Source: Alkalimonas sp.
Lineage (GTDB): Bacteria; Pseudomonadota; Gammaproteobacteria; Enterobacterales; Alteromonadaceae
Reading direction: 5' to 3'
DNA length: 33,880 bases
Assembly (NCBI GenBank): GCA_020831935.1
Contig: JAFIFR010000009.1
Location: 1 to 33,880 of the forward strand
Part shown: positions 25,635 through 33,880 of the stretch, one piece after another
How positions within the stretch are numbered: the first letter of the stretch is position 1
How the letters are laid out: every line of letters begins with the position of its first letter
Translations under genes and position numbers: made by a program
Notes under the pieces: generated by a model
Database searches by the model: none
What the model was told of the DNA's origin: nothing
The model's input: the letters and a program-made list of their open reading frames with translations, nothing else

Positions 25635-26539
25635 GCTATCTCCTTGGGTTGTTCATTCGTATGCGCGGCTAAAATGCACTGGCGCAGCAATCTGCTGCCG
25701 GGGCCAAGTTGTTCTTCGTAAGGGCTGAGCAGTGCCATGGGAGCCAGTTTTTCACCGCCTGAGGCCAAATCCACCAATTGCAGGCTGCCATCGTGCAAAC
25801 CCGCTTGAACGCTGAAGTCGGGAAGCCAGCAAAAGCCCAGGCCAAGCTGGAGAATTTCAATGGCTTCGTAAAAGTTATCGACGGTCCAACGCTGCTCGGA
25901 TTTTAGCCAGCCACTTTGTTCCTGTGGCTTTTGCGCGGTATCTCGTATCACAATTTGCAACTGTTGACTGAGCTCGGCCAGTTCTACTTTGCCTTGGTTG
26001 GCTATTGGGTGCTGGCTGCCAATAACCGGCACAAAGCGGGTAATGCACAAAGGCTCGCCTAGAAAGCCACGGGGAACCTGGCCGGTAATGACCAAATCAG
26101 CCCGTTTCTCCTGAATGATTTCGGCGGTGCCAGTGAGAACAGAATCAATAATTTGCACCCGGCTGCCCCGGCTTTGCGGGTAAAACGTCTGCAGAGCCCG
26201 GTACAGGAACTGCTTGGGGTAGGCCAGCTCAACAGCAATACGGATTTCAGGCTCCCAGCCTTTATCAATGGTGTCAGCCAGTCGCTCCAGATCCTCAATT
26301 TGCTGCGTGACCATGCGTGAGCGGCGCAGCATCACCTCGCCTGCTTCGGTCAGAAAGGCTTTGCGGCCTTTGACTTCCAGCAATTCGACACCCAGCATGC
26401 TTTGTAACTTGGCAACGGCATGATTCAGCGAGGATTGACTTTTGTTGAGAAGATCGGCTGCCTGGGCGTAACCGCCGGCATCAACCACTGCTTGCAGGAT
26501 ACGCCATTGTTCAATGGTAGTCTTGGGGCGATATGGCAT
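25607..26539 (-). CDS. LysR-family transcriptional regulator
   Basis: The product is 310 residues. I use the ATG at 26539 (MPYRPKTTIEQW), 5 nt after AAGGG, rather than the non-ATG start at 26587, whose extra N-terminal extension is unlike LysR proteins. The N-terminal winged helix-turn-helix includes LQAVVDAGGYAQAADLLNKS and QSSLNHAVAKLQ, followed by the linker helix and a substrate-binding domain (RIAVELAYPKQFLYRAL, LVITGQVPRGFLGEPL, GLGFCWLPDFSV). Its target and ligand are unknown. It overlaps the downstream small gene and lies after cmoB on the same strand, 31 nt away, so read-through from cmoAB is possible. Confidence 0.92.
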   Translation of the reverse strand: MPYRPKTTIEQWRILQAVVDAGGYAQAADLLNKSQSSLNHAVAKLQSMLGVELLEVKGRKAFLTEAGEVMLRRSRMVTQQIEDLERLADTIDKGWEPEIRIAVELAYPKQFLYRALQTFYPQSRGSRVQIIDSVLTGTAEIIQEKRADLVITGQVPRGFLGEPLCITRFVPVIGSQHPIANQGKVELAELSQQLQIVIRDTAQKPQEQSGWLKSEQRWTVDNFYEAIEILQLGLGFCWLPDFSVQAGLHDGSLQLVDLASGGEKLAPMALLSPYEEQLGPGSRLLRQCILAAHTNEQPKEIACTINSYKT

Positions 26540-26570
26540 GAAACCCTTGCTCTCCTGTTGGCCCGGACGG

Positions 26571-27539
26571 CTAGCGCCGGGCGACAATCACAGCCCTTAG
26601 TGGTGCCGGATACCCTTCAATGGTTTTACTATGGTCATTTGGGTCCAGAAAATCAATTAAACTTTCATTTTGCATCCAGTCGGTGCTGCGCTGCTCTTGC
26701 AAACTGGTAGGCGTGCAGTCCACCACCTGCGGATTTTGAAAGCCCAGCCGCTTGAGCCAGTGACACAAAGCGGCGCAACTGGGGATAAACCAGACATTGC
26801 GCATTTTGGCGTAGCGTTCACCGGGTACCAACACACTTTGCTCGTCACCTGGTATCACCAGGGTTTCCAACACCAGCTCACCGCCAGGGCGCAGCTGCAT
26901 TTTTAGTTGCTGCAAAAACTCCAGCGGCGAGCGACGATGGTACAGCACCCCCATTGAGAACACGGTATCAAAGGCTTCCAACTCCGGCAGTTCGTCACAG
27001 CCAATCGGCAACAGGTGCACGGATTGATCGGGGTGAAAGTGTTTGATGGCTTCAAACTGACTGTAGAAGAGCTGCGATGGATCGATGCCAACCACAAAGT
27101 CGGCACCGGCTTTACGCATACGCCAGAGGTGATAGCCACTGCCACAGCCGACGTCCAATACATAACGGTGTTGCAGGGGTTGAATATGAGGCAGCAGGCG
27201 CTGCCACTTCCAATCCGAGCGCCATTCGGTGTCAATCTGGATGCCATGAATGCAAAAAGGGCCTTTACGCCAGGGCATCAGTTGACGGAGCAGGTGCTCG
27301 ATGCGCTTACGCTGACCGGCGTCAATATCATCCGGTGAGCCTAGTGTAATGGTATCGCCAAGCTCAATCTGGGATGGCGTTGTTGCAGGCAATTGAGCCA
27401 GAATTTTTTGCCAGCGCGGAAAGTCGCCGTGTAAGGCATGCTGCTGCCAGTGAGCCAGTTGAGCGGGTAAGGTTTGCAGCCAGTGTGCCAGCCGGTTGGC
27501 AGCGATCTGCTGATAAAAGGAGTTAAATAAGTCGCTCAT
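26571..27539 (-). CDS. cmoB: tRNA U34 carboxymethyltransferase CmoB
   Basis: The 322-residue protein transfers the carboxymethyl group of carboxy-SAM to 5-hydroxyuridine at position 34 of tRNAs, giving cmo5U. The N-terminal CmoB-specific region is followed by the SAM motif [11 protein letters not shown] (127-137). Family segments include [37 protein letters not shown] and [15 protein letters not shown]. Size matches E. coli CmoB (about 323). It lies 7 nt after cmoA, with which it works. Confidence 0.97.
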   Translation of the reverse strand: MSDLFNSFYQQIAANRLAHWLQTLPAQLAHWQQHALHGDFPRWQKILAQLPATTPSQIELGDTITLGSPDDIDAGQRKRIEHLLRQLMPWRKGPFCIHGIQIDTEWRSDWKWQRLLPHIQPLQHRYVLDVGCGSGYHLWRMRKAGADFVVGIDPSQLFYSQFEAIKHFHPDQSVHLLPIGCDELPELEAFDTVFSMGVLYHRRSPLEFLQQLKMQLRPGGELVLETLVIPGDEQSVLVPGERYAKMRNVWFIPSCAALCHWLKRLGFQNPQVVDCTPTSLQEQRSTDWMQNESLIDFLDPNDHSKTIEGYPAPLRAVIVARR

Positions 27540-27546
27540 GCGTTTC

Positions 27547-28278
27547 TCACGGCTGTTTAAAAGCTATCATGGAGCAGAAGTTAAAGCATTGGAACCAGAC
27601 GGTGCTTTCGCTAAAACCAGCGGCCTGTAAGCGCTGCTGGTGCTGTTCAATGCTGTCGGGTTGCATCACATTTTCCAAAGCGGTGCGCTTTTGGCTGATC
27701 TCCAACTCGCTGTAGCCATTGGCCCGTTTAAAATCGTGGTGCAACTCTACCAGTAGCTGATTGCTGCAGGGGGCGGGGCTGATGATTTTTTCCGACAGCA
27801 GCAGGATGCCACCAGGCTTAAGCGCCTGAAAGACTCTGTTGAGCAAGGCGGTGCGGTCGGATTTGGCCAGAAACTGCAAGGTAAAGTTGACCACCACCAT
27901 GGCGGCATTGCTCAGCTCTGTGCTGCGGATGTCGCCTTCGATCACCTCGACCGGAACATCCGAGCGAAAGGCTTCCAGGTGTCGCCGGCATCGCTCGACC
28001 ATGGCGGCGCTGTTATCGACGGCAACAATCTTGCAGCCAGTGGCGCTGATATGACGCCGCATGGCCAGGCTGGCAGCGCCCAGTGAGCAGCCCAGATCGT
28101 AAAAGTGGCTGTGGTCTTGTTGGTAGCGACTGGCAAGCTGGCCGATGGTTTGGATGATGCTTTGGTAGCCTGGGACCGAGCGTTGGATCATATCCGGAAA
28201 GACATCGGCTACCTGCTCATCAAAGCGAAAATCCTGAATATGAGCTAAGGGCTCAGCGTAAATCTGATCTTTTGACAT
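27547..28278 (-). CDS. cmoA: Carboxy-S-adenosyl-L-methionine synthase CmoA
   Basis: The 243-residue enzyme makes carboxy-SAM from SAM and prephenate for CmoB. It has the family sequence [20 protein letters not shown], the SAM-binding loop [12 protein letters not shown] (near 59-70) and VVNFTLQFL. It is first in the cmoAB pair. The upstream gap (28279-28392) holds a large inverted repeat but no strong promoter that I can name. Confidence 0.97.
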   Translation of the reverse strand: MSKDQIYAEPLAHIQDFRFDEQVADVFPDMIQRSVPGYQSIIQTIGQLASRYQQDHSHFYDLGCSLGAASLAMRRHISATGCKIVAVDNSAAMVERCRRHLEAFRSDVPVEVIEGDIRSTELSNAAMVVVNFTLQFLAKSDRTALLNRVFQALKPGGILLLSEKIISPAPCSNQLLVELHHDFKRANGYSELEISQKRTALENVMQPDSIEQHQQRLQAAGFSESTVWFQCFNFCSMIAFKQP

Positions 28279-28349
28279 AACACTTGCATGACGAACGACA
28301 AGGCTCTAAGTGTATCTGAAACGAGCGTAGAACACGATGCATTTGTGGT

Positions 28350-28382
28350 GTCAGGCCCTTACTGGTTGTGCAAGGGCCTGAC
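28350..28382. terminator. Perfect 11-bp inverted repeat, possible factor-dependent terminator
   Basis: GTCAGGCCCTT and AAGGGCCTGAC form an 11-bp perfect stem with an 11-nt loop, 10 nt past the stop of the membrane-protein gene on the minus strand. Neither side has a T-run, so it is not a standard intrinsic terminator. It may protect the mRNA 3' end or aid termination. Confidence 0.5.
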
Positions 28383-28392
28383 TTGAAAGAGA

Positions 28393-28767
28393 CTAGGCTT
28401 GGCTTGCCAGCCGCTTATTGGCTTCACGGCGGCGGACGTAATCACCCAAGCCCAGGATCAGGATGGCAATGCTTTGGTACAAGGGGATCATCACCATAAT
28501 CAGAATGGCCCGTTCACCTTCAGCCTCATTGTTGACAAGGCCAAGGTAGGGCAGCAGAGCAATGGCGTGGATCAGCACACTGGCCAGTGGAAAGAGTTTT
28601 CTTAACTGATACTTAAAGTGCAAGAGCAGGCAAAGGGCGACGGTTACAACCGTAGGCAGTACCAGCCACAGCTGCAACGGTGAGCTGCCGACCAGGCTGC
28701 TGCTGAGCTGAATCACCAGCCCAGCCTGCAGCACCAACAAAAGCAAGGTACCGACAAGCAATTTCAT
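28393..28767 (-). CDS. Small integral membrane protein of unknown function
   Basis: The 124-residue product has four predicted hydrophobic helices (about residues 3-25, 32-50, 58-78, 88-108) and a basic cytoplasmic tail (YVRRREANKR). I do not recognise a family. It starts 7 nt after the stop of the GNAT-nitrilase gene, whose end supplies the AAGGAT ribosome binding site, so it is cotranscribed with it. Confidence 0.75.
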   Translation of the reverse strand: MKLLVGTLLLLVLQAGLVIQLSSSLVGSSPLQLWLVLPTVVTVALCLLLHFKYQLRKLFPLASVLIHAIALLPYLGLVNNEAEGERAILIMVMIPLYQSIAILILGLGDYVRRREANKRLASQA

Positions 28768-28774
28768 ATAAGGG

Positions 28775-30313
28775 TTATCCTTGAGTGTCTTTTTTCAGCC
28801 AGCTTACTTGATAGAGGTCATGGCGTCGATCTTTTAAGTTCATCACCGAGCCTTCATTGCGAATTTGCTTCAACCGGTCCAAATCCAGATCGGAAAACAT
28901 CAGCATTTCGGTGTTGGGGGTGGTTTCGGACATCACGGCATCGTGCGGGAAAGCAAAATCGGATGGGGAGAAGACTGCTGATTGGGCGTATTGCACATCC
29001 AGGTTGTCGACTGACGGCAGGTTGCCGCAACTGCCGCAAATCACCACGTAACATTCATCCTCAATGGCGCGTGCCTGGGCACAATGCCGGACGCGCAAAT
29101 AGCCGTTTTTGGTGTCGGTCCAAAAGGGCACAAAGAGCACGTCCATATCCTGCTCGGCCAGTAAACGGCTGAGCTCCGGAAACTCGACATCGTAGCAGAT
29201 TAAAATACCAATACGGCCGGCATCGGTCTGAAACACCTGCAGTTGATCGCCGCCCTGGATCACCCAGTCACGGCGTTCGTGCGGGGTAATGTGGATTTTG
29301 CTTTGCATCTCTACGGTACCATCGCGTCGGCAAAGGTAGCTGACGTTGTAGAGATTATCCCCCAGCAATAAAGGCATGGAGCCGGTAATGATGTTGATGT
29401 TGTAGCTGACCGCCATGTTGGACATTTCCTGGCGAAAGCGCTCGGTAAAGCCCGCCAGGAAACGGATGGCTTCCGTTTGGCTGGCATTGCGGTCACACAG
29501 GCCCATCAGCGGAGCATTAAAAAATTCAGGAAAGAGCGCAAAGTCGCTTTGGTAGTTGGATAACGCATCGACGAAATACTCGACTTGTTGCAGCATTTCA
29601 TCAACCGACTGTACTTTACGCATCTGCCATTGCACTGCGCCGATTCGAATTTGGGTTTTCCGGCTTTCAATCAGGCGGCCTGGCGGCTCATAAAAGATGT
29701 TGTTCCATTCCAGCAAAGTGGCATAGCCCTGGGACTGCTCGTCTTCCGGCAGGTATTGTTTGAGCAAGCGCTTGAGCTGAAAGTCGTTTGACAGCTGAAA
29801 AGTCAGGATAGGATCGTAGATTTCCTGTCGCTTCACCGCTTCAAGGTAGTCGGCGGCCGACATTTCATCTGCGTGCTGGTGGTAGTTCGGGATCCGGCCC
29901 CCGGCTAGAATGGCCCGCAAATTTTGCTGGCGGCACAACTCTTTGCGGACTTCGTACAAGCGGCGGCCAAGGCGGTAGCCGCGGTAGTCCGGATCAATGA
30001 GCACATCCAAACCATAAAGGGCATCCCCATGGGGGTTGTTTAAAATGGTCATGCGTTGACTGATTAGCTCGTCGTAGGTGTGGGGGTTGCTAAAGCGCTC
30101 GTAATCGACCTGCACCGCCAGCGCAACACCAACAATGTCGTCGTGGTCGACCACCACAAACTGGCCGTCCGGAAAGTCCTGCACCAGTTTTTCAATGGTG
30201 TGCCTGGGCCAGGCGCCACCTAGGTTGGTGTACACTCTGTCCATCAGACGTTTGAGCTGGGGGTAGTCGGCAACTTCTAAGTTTCGGACTTTGATATGGA
30301 GTTCTTCTTGCAC
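28775..30313 (-). CDS. Bifunctional GNAT acetyltransferase / carbon-nitrogen hydrolase
   Basis: The 512-residue fusion starts at GTG 30313, 8 nt after GGAG. Residues about 5-200 form a GNAT domain with the acetyl-CoA loop around YRGYRLGRRLY (110-120). Residues about 220-500 form a nitrilase-superfamily domain with the complete triad Glu263 (FPEFF), Lys339 (SKIHITPHE) and Cys373 (LICYDVEFPE). Such fusions are known as a conserved bacterial family, but their substrate is unsettled. The hydrolase half resembles amidases acting on small C-N bonds, and the GNAT half could acetylate an amine linked to the same metabolite. It is cotranscribed with the small membrane protein and 54 nt downstream of the diguanylate cyclase gene. 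Confidence 0.93.
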   Translation of the reverse strand: MQEELHIKVRNLEVADYPQLKRLMDRVYTNLGGAWPRHTIEKLVQDFPDGQFVVVDHDDIVGVALAVQVDYERFSNPHTYDELISQRMTILNNPHGDALYGLDVLIDPDYRGYRLGRRLYEVRKELCRQQNLRAILAGGRIPNYHQHADEMSAADYLEAVKRQEIYDPILTFQLSNDFQLKRLLKQYLPEDEQSQGYATLLEWNNIFYEPPGRLIESRKTQIRIGAVQWQMRKVQSVDEMLQQVEYFVDALSNYQSDFALFPEFFNAPLMGLCDRNASQTEAIRFLAGFTERFRQEMSNMAVSYNINIITGSMPLLLGDNLYNVSYLCRRDGTVEMQSKIHITPHERRDWVIQGGDQLQVFQTDAGRIGILICYDVEFPELSRLLAEQDMDVLFVPFWTDTKNGYLRVRHCAQARAIEDECYVVICGSCGNLPSVDNLDVQYAQSAVFSPSDFAFPHDAVMSETTPNTEMLMFSDLDLDRLKQIRNEGSVMNLKDRRHDLYQVSWLKKDTQG

Positions 30314-30367
30314 CAGATGTTCTCCTTACTTCTTGAAGCTTGATATTTTGGCAGGCCGGATCCTCGC

Positions 30368-32479
30368 TTAAGAGGATAGGGGGTGTCGCTGGACTTCCGG
30401 ACCTGCAACATCACAGCACTCCAGCTGTTCCAGGGAAATACTCTGTTGCTGATCAAAGCCGGACATCAGTGTTTCAAGCGGCACCTTCAGCCCCGTGACA
30501 CCACAAGCCTGATTGCGTCCCCGGGCCTTACCTGCATAGAGGGCTAAATCGGCCAGCTGCAACGCTTTCTCCCAGTTTAGCTGCTCTTCGGATATATCGG
30601 CAAAGGGCAGGGTGATAAAACCTGCTGTGGCCGTGACTACAATGGACTGGCCGCCAACCTGATAGGGTTTGTCGGCCAACAGGTAAAGTGTGCGCTCCAC
30701 CAAGGCGGTTAGATCCTTTGCTTTGATACGATGCAGGTAAAGCAGAAATTCTTCGCCGCCCCAGCGAATGGCCTGCTCCTGATGCCGCAAGGAGTGCTGC
30801 AAACGTTTTGCGACCTCAACCAGGATGTCATCACCAGCGGCATGGCCGTGTTGATCGTTGATTTGTTTAAAAAAGTCAATGTCGAGCAGGATCAAGGCAT
30901 CACGCTCCTCACCCTGATGGCGGTGCTCTTTTTGCTGCCAGCGCTTGGCCATGCGTTGCTGGAATGACCGGCGGTTAAAGAGCCCGGTTAAAGGATCGCG
31001 CAATGATTGAAACTCCAGCTGCTTATTGGCTTCTTTTAAGCGGCGATTGATATGGCGGACTTTGCGATACAGCTGCCACATCAAGACACCAGCTAAGGCT
31101 GCCGCTAAGGTCGCTAAAAGAAAGAGCCGGTTTTGCAGCTGTTTGTTTTCAATGGTGCGTTCTTGCAGTGCATTGTCTTGCTCCAGCCGTTGGATCCGGT
31201 GGGCTTGTTCTCTGGCTTGAAAGCGTTGCTGCATTTCTGCCAGGGTTCGCTCCCGTTCAGCGGTAAAGAGTTCGCGGTTTAGCTCGCGTTGCTCGCGCAA
31301 AACCGCAGCTTCTTCTCTGGTATAACCCGCATGCTGCAGGGCATCGGCAAAATCGCCCAGAAAGCGCTCCAGATCACTGCGCCGGCCATGCTGTCGAAAA
31401 TACTCGATGCTTTGCCGCATTTGTTGCAAGCCTTGATCCACCGAACCTTGTTTCACATCGATGTAACCTAAGTTCATCAGAATCAGCTGCAAGGTCAGTT
31501 CATCTTCCAGCTCTGTTGCCAGCGCTAATGCTTGTTTCAGTGGCTCTATCGCTTGCTGATATTGGTTCAGTAGTATATGGGCGGCACCGATGTTGTTTAG
31601 GCTTAGCAAGACAATACCTTGGTAGCCATATTCATGGGCAGTTGCAATGGCCTGATAGTGCGTTTGAATCGATGCCTCATGCAGGCCCAGTTCACCTTCG
31701 ATGTAGCCTTTACTCAGATAGTATTCGGGCAGGTGATCGGGAAGATAGATTTTTGCTCCAGAAATGGCTTGCTCAATCAACTCCAGCCCTTGCTCCAAAT
31801 TCTGCATATCGGCATAAAGCTGAGCAAGCTGGCTTTGCAGGTGTGTTCGGCGAATGCCTGCACGCTCGCCCTCGGTTTCAATCACGGCTTCCATGGCTGC
31901 ATGCAAGTTCTGGCTGGCTAACTCAAATTGATTATCACGCAAATAGATGGTGCCAAGCAGGTTGTGAGCAAAGTAACGAACACGAGGCTGTTCCGCATTG
32001 GGTAAAAAAAGCTCCAACTCGACCATGGTTTTGTAAGCCGCATTCAAGTCATCTTGCCTTAAGAGAGCATAGATTTTTGTGGCGAGGGCCTCACTCATCA
32101 CGTCGCCAGAGGGGTGAGCTCTGGCGTGTTCCATCAGTTTTATCAGGACTGGCTCCCAGGTCTCTTGCTCGTCATAGGACAGATGATGCAGGACTTGCAT
32201 GGCAAGATAGCGTGTTTGACTGCCGTAAGCAGGTGAGTTCAGCAGCTGGGTACGAACCCTTTCAAGCTGCTGCTGTTCTTGATACTGATCTTGCCCAATA
32301 AGCAAAAGATAGGCATCCAAAGCGGCTTCTGCATCGGCATCAAGTGGGTTTGACGCATGCACAGATAGAGTAAACAGCATGAACAAAGCGGCAAGCCAGT
32401 AATTTAGTCGACTTGATACTCTGGACGCTGTCGTTAAATAATAACGCAAAAAGGTGCTGGGTTGCGCACTGTGCTGCAC
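30368..32479 (-). CDS. Membrane diguanylate cyclase with periplasmic TPR sensor
   Basis: The 703-residue protein starts at a GTG (32479) with a modest AGG site; the start is uncertain. A hydrophobic signal (about 27-42, ending VHAS) leads to a periplasmic region with about five TPR-like helix pairs (about 165-385), a coiled coil (385-450), a transmembrane helix at 452-471 and a GGDEF domain. The latter has DPLTGLFNRRSF, ILLDIDFFKQINDQHGH and the active site GGEEF (574-578), so it should synthesise c-di-GMP. The I-site position before GGEEF reads RHQE instead of RxxD, so canonical product inhibition may be weak. A C-terminal tail of about 50 residues follows. The signal sensed is unknown. Confidence 0.92.
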   Translation of the reverse strand: MQHSAQPSTFLRYYLTTASRVSSRLNYWLAALFMLFTLSVHASNPLDADAEAALDAYLLLIGQDQYQEQQQLERVRTQLLNSPAYGSQTRYLAMQVLHHLSYDEQETWEPVLIKLMEHARAHPSGDVMSEALATKIYALLRQDDLNAAYKTMVELELFLPNAEQPRVRYFAHNLLGTIYLRDNQFELASQNLHAAMEAVIETEGERAGIRRTHLQSQLAQLYADMQNLEQGLELIEQAISGAKIYLPDHLPEYYLSKGYIEGELGLHEASIQTHYQAIATAHEYGYQGIVLLSLNNIGAAHILLNQYQQAIEPLKQALALATELEDELTLQLILMNLGYIDVKQGSVDQGLQQMRQSIEYFRQHGRRSDLERFLGDFADALQHAGYTREEAAVLREQRELNRELFTAERERTLAEMQQRFQAREQAHRIQRLEQDNALQERTIENKQLQNRLFLLATLAAALAGVLMWQLYRKVRHINRRLKEANKQLEFQSLRDPLTGLFNRRSFQQRMAKRWQQKEHRHQGEERDALILLDIDFFKQINDQHGHAAGDDILVEVAKRLQHSLRHQEQAIRWGGEEFLLYLHRIKAKDLTALVERTLYLLADKPYQVGGQSIVVTATAGFITLPFADISEEQLNWEKALQLADLALYAGKARGRNQACGVTGLKVPLETLMSGFDQQQSISLEQLECCDVAGPEVQRHPLSS

Positions 32480-32648
32480 TGAATTCGCCTGTAGGAAAAG
32501 TAACCGCGCTTAACATAGCAAGTCTGAGCAAGAAAGCCAACCGTCTTGATTTGTAAATGCTTTATTAGTTAGTGCTGTTGACTGGTTGGGTATAAAGCGC
32601 AAAGCAGGCATACTGGATCACTGAACGAATCGATTAAGGAACCCTTCT

Positions 32649-33880
32649 ATGAGGCGGCATTGGTTTCGGCTTGGACCCGCTACCCTGGTAACCGCTGCTT
32701 TCATCGGTCCGGGTACTGTGGTGACGGCCTCTTTGGCCGGAGCAAATTATGGCTATGCTTTGCTTTGGGCCTTGCTGTTTTCGGTGGTTGCGACCATGGT
32801 GCTGCAGGAAATGGCGTCTCGCCTTGGCATTGTGACTGGCCAGGGACTGGGCGAAAATTTACGGTTGCTGGTGCAACAACCGCTGCTCAAAGTTGCTTTT
32901 TATGGCTTGATCATCGCAGCTGTGGTGATAGGCAATAGCGCCTATCAGGGCGGTAATATCACTGGGGCCAGTTTAGGGGCTGATGCCATCTGGGGGGATA
33001 GTCGGCCGATCCAGAGTTTGCGTGACCTAACCGGGCTGAACCCTTGGGCATTATTGATTGGCGGTTTGGCTACGGTGGTGCTATGGCGCGGCGACTACCG
33101 GCTGATAGAGCGCAGTTTAATTGGCTTGGTGCTGCTGATGAGTGGTGCTTTCGTGGCAACCATGCTGCTCACCCGCCCGGATTATACAGCCTTGTTCACC
33201 GGCCTGGTCTGGCCTTCTCTCCCAGCCGGTTCTACGCTGACGGTGATAGCCTTAATTGGAACCACTGTGGTGCCTTACTCGCTGTTTTTGCATGCGGCCA
33301 GTTCGGCAGAAAAGTGGCGGCAATGCCCGGATAAGCGTCAGGCGCTGCGAGCGTCCAATGCTGATTTACGCACTGCGATTCCGCTTGGCGGCATTGTCTC
33401 GATTGCGGTGGTGTCTACCGCCGCTACCGCCTATTTTGGCACAAGCCTTCACATCGACAATGCGGCTGACTTGGCGCTGTCGCTGGAGCCGTTATTTGGC
33501 TCCGTTGCAACCTATTTGATGGCGTTCGGGCTGCTGGCAGCCGGGCTTTCATCGGCCGTGACGGCGCCATTAGCGGCTGCTTACGCATTGCGTGGTTTGC
33601 TGAATTTATCGACCCGTCAGTTTCGGCTCACCTGGCTGGTGATTATTGGCATTGGGGTAGCGGTATCGTCGCTGGGGCTGCGTCCTGTGTCGGTCATTTT
33701 GTTTGCGCAAGTGGCCAATGGCATTTTGCTGCCCGTGCTGACACTAAGCCTGCTGTTGGCAGCAAACTCTTCTGTACTGGGACCATACAAAAACCGACCA
33801 TGGCACAATGCGATGGGACTGGCTGTACTCTTGGTAACCTTGTTGCTCAGTGGCCGCAGCCTTTGGCTGGCATTGCTGGC
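32649..33880 (+). CDS. Nramp-family metal transporter with atypical metal site (3' truncated by window)
   Basis: The frame from the ATG at 32649 (AAGGA site 9 nt upstream) stays open to the window end, giving at least 410 residues, near full length for the family. At least ten hydrophobic helices are visible. Helix 1 reads GPATLVTAAFIGPGTVVTAS, aligning with the Nramp DPGN region, but has GPGT (20-23). Helix 6 reads VPYSLFLHA (208-216) where Mn/Fe transporters have MPHxxYLHS. The normally metal-coordinating Asp, Asn and Met are therefore absent. It belongs to the Nramp superfamily, but a canonical MntH role should not be assumed; the ion is unknown. It is divergent from the diguanylate cyclase gene. 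Confidence 0.85.
   Translation, partial: MRRHWFRLGPATLVTAAFIGPGTVVTASLAGANYGYALLWALLFSVVATMVLQEMASRLGIVTGQGLGENLRLLVQQPLLKVAFYGLIIAAVVIGNSAYQGGNITGASLGADAIWGDSRPIQSLRDLTGLNPWALLIGGLATVVLWRGDYRLIERSLIGLVLLMSGAFVATMLLTRPDYTALFTGLVWPSLPAGSTLTVIALIGTTVVPYSLFLHAASSAEKWRQCPDKRQALRASNADLRTAIPLGGIVSIAVVSTAATAYFGTSLHIDNAADLALSLEPLFGSVATYLMAFGLLAAGLSSAVTAPLAAAYALRGLLNLSTRQFRLTWLVIIGIGVAVSSLGLRPVSVILFAQVANGILLPVLTLSLLLAANSSVLGPYKNRPWHNAMGLAVLLVTLLLSGRSLWLALL

Noticed and set aside
32660-33519. Several plus-strand open frames at the right end
   Set aside because: They are out-of-frame shadows of the Nramp-family gene starting at 32649, whose frame is open to the window end.
1-33880. Search for CRISPR arrays, tRNA/rRNA genes, insertion sequences, prophage or integrase genes
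   Set aside because: No array-like spaced repeats, no cloverleaf-like segments, and no transposase or phage protein among the clear coding regions; nearly all DNA is covered by recognisable chromosomal genes.

Overview
The window looks like chromosomal DNA of a gammaproteobacterium. It carries a GalNAc catabolic cluster of the type known from Shewanella and relatives, plus purMN, cmoAB, FadE with a YafJ-type amidotransferase, and an ExeM/NucH nuclease. Codon use and moderate GC suggest the Alteromonadales or aquatic Chromatiaceae (Rheinheimera/Alishewanella/Alkalimonas-like), but the genus is inference. I see no rRNA, tRNA, CRISPR array, insertion sequence or prophage.

Region 1 (50-12676) is an N-acetylgalactosamine utilisation locus with two divergent arms around a DeoR-type repressor gene. 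The minus arm encodes a TonB-dependent receptor and a DUF5077/DUF3472 lipoprotein. The plus arm encodes AgaR, a Tat-exported GH109 alpha-N-acetylgalactosaminidase, AgaZ, AgaS, the ROK kinase AgaK, a NagA-type deacetylase and a FucP-family permease. The inferred flow is: receptor imports GalNAc-containing glycan, GH109 releases GalNAc, the permease brings it into the cytoplasm, and AgaK, the deacetylase, AgaS and AgaZ act in turn. The AgaY/KbaY-type catalytic aldolase is not in the window. A repeated CTTTCGATA operator lies just downstream of a good promoter for the receptor. In both arms an intrinsic terminator sits directly in front of the ribosome binding site of a downstream gene.

Region 2 (12767-19024) has an orphan hybrid histidine kinase (TTG start; Cache-like sensor, HisKA, HATPase, REC, HPt) convergent with a large secreted ExeM/NucH-type nuclease.

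Region 3 (19221-22693) has fadE with its own terminator and a FadR-like operator in its leader, divergent from a YafJ-type class II glutamine amidotransferase. The E. coli neighbourhood is similar, but gmhA is absent here.

Region 4 (22690-28278, all minus) is a housekeeping block: a DUF3108 protein, purN, purM (GTG start), a small unknown protein overlapping a LysR regulator, cmoB and cmoA.

Region 5 (28350-32479, minus) holds a four-helix membrane protein, a GNAT-nitrilase fusion and a membrane diguanylate cyclase with periplasmic TPRs. The window ends inside a plus-strand Nramp-family transporter (32649 onward) that lacks the usual metal-binding motifs. The most unusual items are the paired intra-operon terminators, the EF-hand-like loop in the receptor and the Nramp variant.
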